Assembly: GCA_029939815.1 (NCBI GenBank)
Contig: JAOZSF010000183.1
Location: 1-5,053 of the forward strand
Length of the DNA stretch: 5,053 nt
Source: a bacterium
Lineage (GTDB): Bacteria; Auribacterota; UBA3054; B51-G9
Reading direction: 5' to 3'
The notes under the pieces were generated by a model. That model was not told where the DNA came from and made no database searches. It saw nothing but the letters and a program-made list of their open reading frames with translations. Each line of letters begins with the position of its first letter. The stretch's first letter is position 1. Positions 4,977 to 5,053 of the stretch are shown piece after piece. The translations under genes and the position numbers were made by a program.

Positions 4977-5053
4977 ATGGCTGAGCAACTTGAAAACTTA
5001 TTGCAAAAAATACAGGACGAAGCTGTTACTAAAGCTGACGAAACCGCTAAACA
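4977..5053 (+). CDS. Probable V-type ATP synthase subunit E, N-terminal fragment
   Basis: Only 25 full codons are visible before the right edge. The protein opens MAEQLENLLQKIQDEA and continues as charged, alanine-rich helix (VTKADETAK) with no proline or glycine. This matches the start of subunit E of V/A-type ATPases, the peripheral-stalk coiled coil that links the catalytic head to the membrane part. A strong SD and an extended -10 lie upstream, and it diverges from the vor cluster, so it probably opens its own ATPase operon. The call rests on a short fragment; another coiled-coil protein is possible. Confidence 0.55.
   Translation, partial: MAEQLENLLQKIQDEAVTKADETAK

Overview
The window holds a compact leftward (minus-strand) gene cluster for anaerobic 2-oxoacid metabolism, running out of a divergent promoter region near the right edge. 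In transcription order it reads: a P-loop NTPase of unassigned function (4125-4823), a small 2x[4Fe-4S] ferredoxin (3905-4105), the alpha, TPP-binding and gamma subunits of a four-subunit 2-oxoacid:ferredoxin oxidoreductase (2839-3891, 1983-2747, 1445-1993), and the small subunit of glutamate synthase, GltD (1333 down to 1, cut by the left edge). On the plus strand, the first 25 codons of what looks like V-type ATPase subunit E begin at 4977 and run off the right edge.

The oxidoreductase is of the VorDBAC/KorDABC type. It couples oxidative decarboxylation of a 2-oxoacid (2-oxoisovalerate or 2-oxoglutarate) to ferredoxin reduction, or runs in reverse to carboxylate an acyl-CoA. All four subunits keep their key motifs: two CxxCxxCxxxCP clusters in the ferredoxin, YPITP in alpha, CPGCGHG and GDGD...NN in the TPP subunit, and GFGGQG in gamma. 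GltD next door would use 2-oxoglutarate, so the cluster may join ferredoxin-linked 2-oxoacid chemistry to glutamate synthesis. That link is inferred from gene order; the 2-oxoacid specificity cannot be read from sequence by eye.

The organism looks like a strictly anaerobic, moderately AT-rich bacterium. Ferredoxin-dependent oxidoreductase, a bacterial-type GltD and a probable V-type ATPase fit several anaerobic phyla, for example Planctomycetota/Phycisphaerae, Omnitrophota, Cloacimonadota, or Clostridia-like groups. I cannot place it with confidence. Good Shine-Dalgarno sites precede only the gamma-subunit gene and the V-ATPase gene; the other starts have weak or no SD.

The non-coding gaps are the most unusual part. 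Four of them (1339-1373, 1430-1464, 4110-4130, 4874-4898) carry degenerate short tandem repeats that differ in sequence but share a 7-bp period. Two of these arrays run through a stop codon. A fifth stretch (1382-1408) has a 9-bp period. A strong sigma70-like promoter with an extended -10 lies at 4831-4859, exactly where the longest version of the P-loop gene would start, so that gene must start further downstream.
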